Assembly (NCBI GenBank): GCA_024709165.1
Contig: JANJXF010000094.1
Location: 1 to 36,102 of the forward strand
Length of the DNA stretch: 36,102 bases
Reading direction: 5' to 3'
Source: Thiobacillus sp.
GTDB taxonomy: Bacteria; Pseudomonadota; Gammaproteobacteria; Burkholderiales; Thiobacillaceae
The notes under the pieces were generated by a model. That model was not told the origin of the DNA. It saw only the letters and a program-made list of their open reading frames with translations, and ran no database searches. A program made the translations under genes and the position numbers. Each line of letters starts with the position of its first letter. Positions within the stretch are counted from its first letter, which is position 1. Positions 35,774 to 36,102 of this stretch are shown in pieces.

Positions 35774-35800
35774 TTGGCACTCGACGGCGGCGAGTGCTAA
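35774..35800. promoter_or_regulatory. CIRCE element (HrcA operator)
   Basis: TTGGCACTC (35774-35782), nine bases, GAGTGCTAA (35792-35800). The CIRCE consensus is TTAGCACTC-N9-GAGTGCTAA, so only one base differs. CIRCE is the binding site of the heat-shock repressor HrcA, whose gene is not in the window. The element covers the expected start of the upstream RpoH promoter. It could also overlap a sigma70-like promoter reading TTGGCA, 18 bp, TAACAA. Confidence 0.93.
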
Positions 35801-35878
35801 CAATACCCTTGCCGCCTGCTATTTTCCGGGCAGCGCTGGCTGCTGCTTATTCAACGTTACCGCAATGGAGACTTTGCA

Positions 35879-36102
35879 ATGAAAATCCGTCCTCTGCACG
35901 ACCGTGTGATTGTCAAGCGCATGGAAGAAGAGCGCAAGACCGCCTCCGGCATCGTGATCCCCGACACCGCGACCGAGAAGCCCGACCAGGGCGAAATCGT
36001 CGCTGTCGGCGCCGGCAAGAAAGATGACCAGGGCAAGCTGATCCCGATGGACGTGAAGGTCGGCGACCGCGTGCTGTTCGGCAAGTACGCCGGCCAGACC
36101 GT
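35879..36102 (+). CDS. groES: Co-chaperonin GroES (cut by window end)
   Basis: GroES is the heptameric lid of the GroEL folding chamber. The first 74 codons are present: [18 protein letters not shown], then the mobile loop [24 protein letters not shown] (with the I-V-I/L tripeptide that binds GroEL) and [14 protein letters not shown], out of about 96 residues. The ATG at 35879 has GGAG about ten bases upstream. The 5' untranslated region carries a CIRCE element and an RpoH-type promoter. groEL is expected immediately downstream, outside the window. Confidence 0.97.
   Translation, partial: MKIRPLHDRVIVKRMEEERKTASGIVIPDTATEKPDQGEIVAVGAGKKDDQGKLIPMDVKVGDRVLFGKYAGQT

Noticed and set aside
1-36102. 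Search by eye for insertion sequences, phage genes, CRISPR repeats, toxin-antitoxin pairs and restriction systems
   Set aside because: No transposase, integrase, evenly spaced repeat array, attachment-site repeat or recognisable defence gene was seen. Apart from the junction at 115-120, the window reads as continuous core chromosome.

Overview
The window is a high-GC chromosomal segment from a betaproteobacterium. The evidence is the complete dcw (division and cell wall) cluster in proteobacterial order, a meso-diaminopimelate-type MurE, the neighbours rnpB, rsmI, yraN, diaA and dolP, a gram-negative outer-membrane phospholipase, and groES carrying both an RpoH-type promoter and a CIRCE element. 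A Rhodocyclales-like origin is a guess from overall protein character only. Almost everything is ordinary core genome. I found no insertion sequence, prophage, CRISPR array or tRNA.

Positions 1-330 hold an anomaly. An atpG fragment on the + strand (1-120) runs head-on into the 5' part of ftsZ on the - strand (330 down to 115), and both essential genes are cut at the same point with about 6 bp shared. A chimeric or misassembled contig end is the simplest explanation.

Positions 330-16760 (- strand) are the dcw operon, transcribed mraZ-rsmH-ftsL-ftsI-murE-murF-mraY-murD-ftsW-murG-murC-murB-ddl-ftsQ-ftsA-ftsZ. Almost every junction overlaps by 1-11 nt. A strong sigma70 promoter and four MraZ-type GTGGG boxes spaced exactly 10 bp apart lie upstream of mraZ. 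These genes make lipid II and build the septal synthase.

Positions 16757-19113 (- strand) carry rsmI, pyrC, rnpB (RNase P RNA) and a terminator that separates them from the dcw promoter. Positions 19130-24102 (+ strand) form a compact run: yraN, diaA, dolP, ubiD, an EAL-HDOD protein and a secreted YbaY-META fusion.

Positions 24107-29768 (- strand) run from a UDP-sugar dehydrogenase and a UDP-HexNAc C4-epimerase, through an HDOD-GAF protein and a DacB-type PBP4, to a 73-residue membrane protein. A secreted trypsin-like protease is divergent from this group (29785-30639, + strand).

Positions 30710-34420 (- strand) hold a TetR regulator with a visible promoter and palindromic operator, overlapping a cytochrome c'-like gene, then a beta-CASP metallo-beta-lactamase protein and outer-membrane phospholipase A. 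Positions 34428-36102 hold bioA (-) divergent from groES (+, cut by the window end).

No clearly new multi-gene system is evident. The items most worth a second look are the atpG/ftsZ junction, the dual heat-shock control of groES, the autoregulated TetR-cytochrome unit, the isolated UDP-uronic-acid gene pair, and the small membrane protein coupled to dacB.
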